Below, piece after piece: positions 62,995-64,000 of a DNA stretch of 64,000 nucleotides (positions are counted from its first letter, which is position 1; each line of letters begins with the position of its first letter). This stretch comes from Trissonchulus latispiculum. Its lineage: Eukaryota; Nematoda; Enoplea; Enoplida; Ironidae. The stretch lies in contig JASAND010004386.1 in assembly GCA_030248195.1 (NCBI GenBank), positions 1 to 64,000 of the forward strand, given 5' to 3'. The position numbers and the translations under genes are program-made. Below the pieces are notes generated by a model that worked only from the letters and a program-made list of their open reading frames with translations, ran no database searches and was not told the origin of the DNA.

Positions 62995-64000
62995 GGTGCT
63001 GGTATCGTTTATGTTATTTTGAAGGCTAGCTTTACAGCAAATAATCCCGAAGACCTAGAACTTCGCTTAACGACCTTACTGCTGTTCCCAGTCATGCTGA
63101 TAAAACCTTTAATCGTGTATGAAAAAATTTTTATTTTGACCAAAATGCCATATTTGACGAAAAACGATTATGCTGAGCTTTTCAATTTTAAGTGGTTTTC
63201 CAAATTATTTATCCATTATTAATATAAGTAGACAGAACCCAGACTAGAAACGACAAAAAATAAAAAAATTTTAAAGTTTTTGGATTTTAAGCTCGAACCA
63301 GACTACTTTCGGTGAGCGGACAGCGTGCAAATATATCTACTGCTACGAAAAATTAAAATTAACAGAAATTGCCATTTGTTTCTTTTAATGTCACTTATTC
63401 ATGCACATTTAATGACTGTGGATATCTTGCAGCTTAAAGTAATCCATAATAACAATATTCTGACGTATTCTTGGCATGAACAGTGCCGGGGGGAGTAAAA
63501 TTACGAAAATGGGGGGAGTACAAATGAAATAACATGGGGGGAGTACAAATGAAATAACGTTATTCGTCCCAACCGCAATTTCCACAGCGTCTGTAAACAT
63601 ATATGAAAACAAATATCTGAGCCCTATCCGTTTTCTCTCTCCGCAACCAGTTTATTTCACGATTTTACGATAACAAAACCATCAATTCTCTTTCGTCACT
63701 GCTGCGCCTTTGTAATGGCAAGCCAGCACTTAGCTAACTGTCAATTACATTGATCGTTAAATAATGAAGGAAATTTATGTTTTAAACAAGGGTTTCTCAT
63801 ACTTCGAGTAATATTGTGTTTTCAAATTTGGCGTACGAATTGACCAAAACTTATTGCAGGGTCACTTTTCCTAGTTTTCTGTTTGAGTCTAGAACAGTTG
63901 AGATATCGCTTGTTAAATTTTCAAAAATGGCATCAATATGCGTTTTTAGAAGTTTTCTGTCGACATGCTAAACAATAACTAAAATGCTGAAAAATGACCC
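62995..64000. repeat. TTAA element family B, left end; runs off the window
   Basis: After TTAA at 62991-62994 the sequence starts GGTGCTGGTATCG, matching the start at 20436. Near 63480-63560 a 'GGGGGGAGTACAAATGAAAT' unit is repeated. No right end is seen before 64000. Confidence 0.4.

Overview
This window is metazoan genomic DNA, A+T-rich and made almost entirely of mobile elements. The host is probably an arthropod. The only host-like coding sequences are a dead ionotropic-receptor (IR) gene at 704-1900 and a fragment resembling the N-terminus of a DEG/ENaC channel at 56890-57282. IRs are a protostome family; the arthropod assignment is inference. There are no bacterial features, no rRNA and no CRISPR array.

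Layout. 1-567: the end of a Ty3/gypsy LTR. 704-1900: IR pseudogene. 2481-2553: tRNA-like sequence. 2911-16120: a decaying Polinton/Maverick (adintovirus-like) element with protein-primed DNA polymerase B, adenain-type protease, major capsid protein, two tandem penton-type genes, chromodomain integrase, packaging ATPase and small virion proteins. Its right arm holds three unusual cargo genes: a TATA-binding-protein-like protein, a coiled-coil protein of unknown function and a spliced CARD-like (death-fold) protein. 16850-18260: an approximately 45-bp degenerate minisatellite. 19220-20431: a TTAA-flanked non-autonomous DNA transposon. 20991-39925: a large Ty3/gypsy retrotransposon on the minus strand with intact gag, pol and a third 2357-codon ORF. 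That third ORF carries a DEDDy 3'-5' exonuclease domain and a NADAR domain, in the place where an env gene would sit. 39926-41786: a junk pile with an inverted gag scrap, a polymerase B scrap, a reverse-transcriptase scrap and an LTR. 42881-45635: G-rich and inverted-repeat DNA. 45926-52256: a second, different Polinton, broken by a TTAA transposon and truncated by a 5'-truncated gypsy element (52257-54176). 54284-64000: nested TTAA elements, foldback/MITE elements, another LTR-like sequence and the DEG/ENaC-like fragment.

How the genes fit together. In the first Polinton the minus-strand block is a virion and replication cassette packed head to tail. The TBP-like gene is transcribed divergently from it, and the CARD-like gene converges towards it. 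This arrangement suggests transcription-control and host-defence-modulating cargo, but that is inference. In the gypsy element, gag and pol overlap by ATGA. The third ORF has its own strong splice acceptor, and a splice donor is conserved in every LTR copy of the family in the window, so it was probably expressed from a spliced subgenomic RNA as env genes are.

Most claims rest on motif reading by eye. No database search or structure prediction was run.
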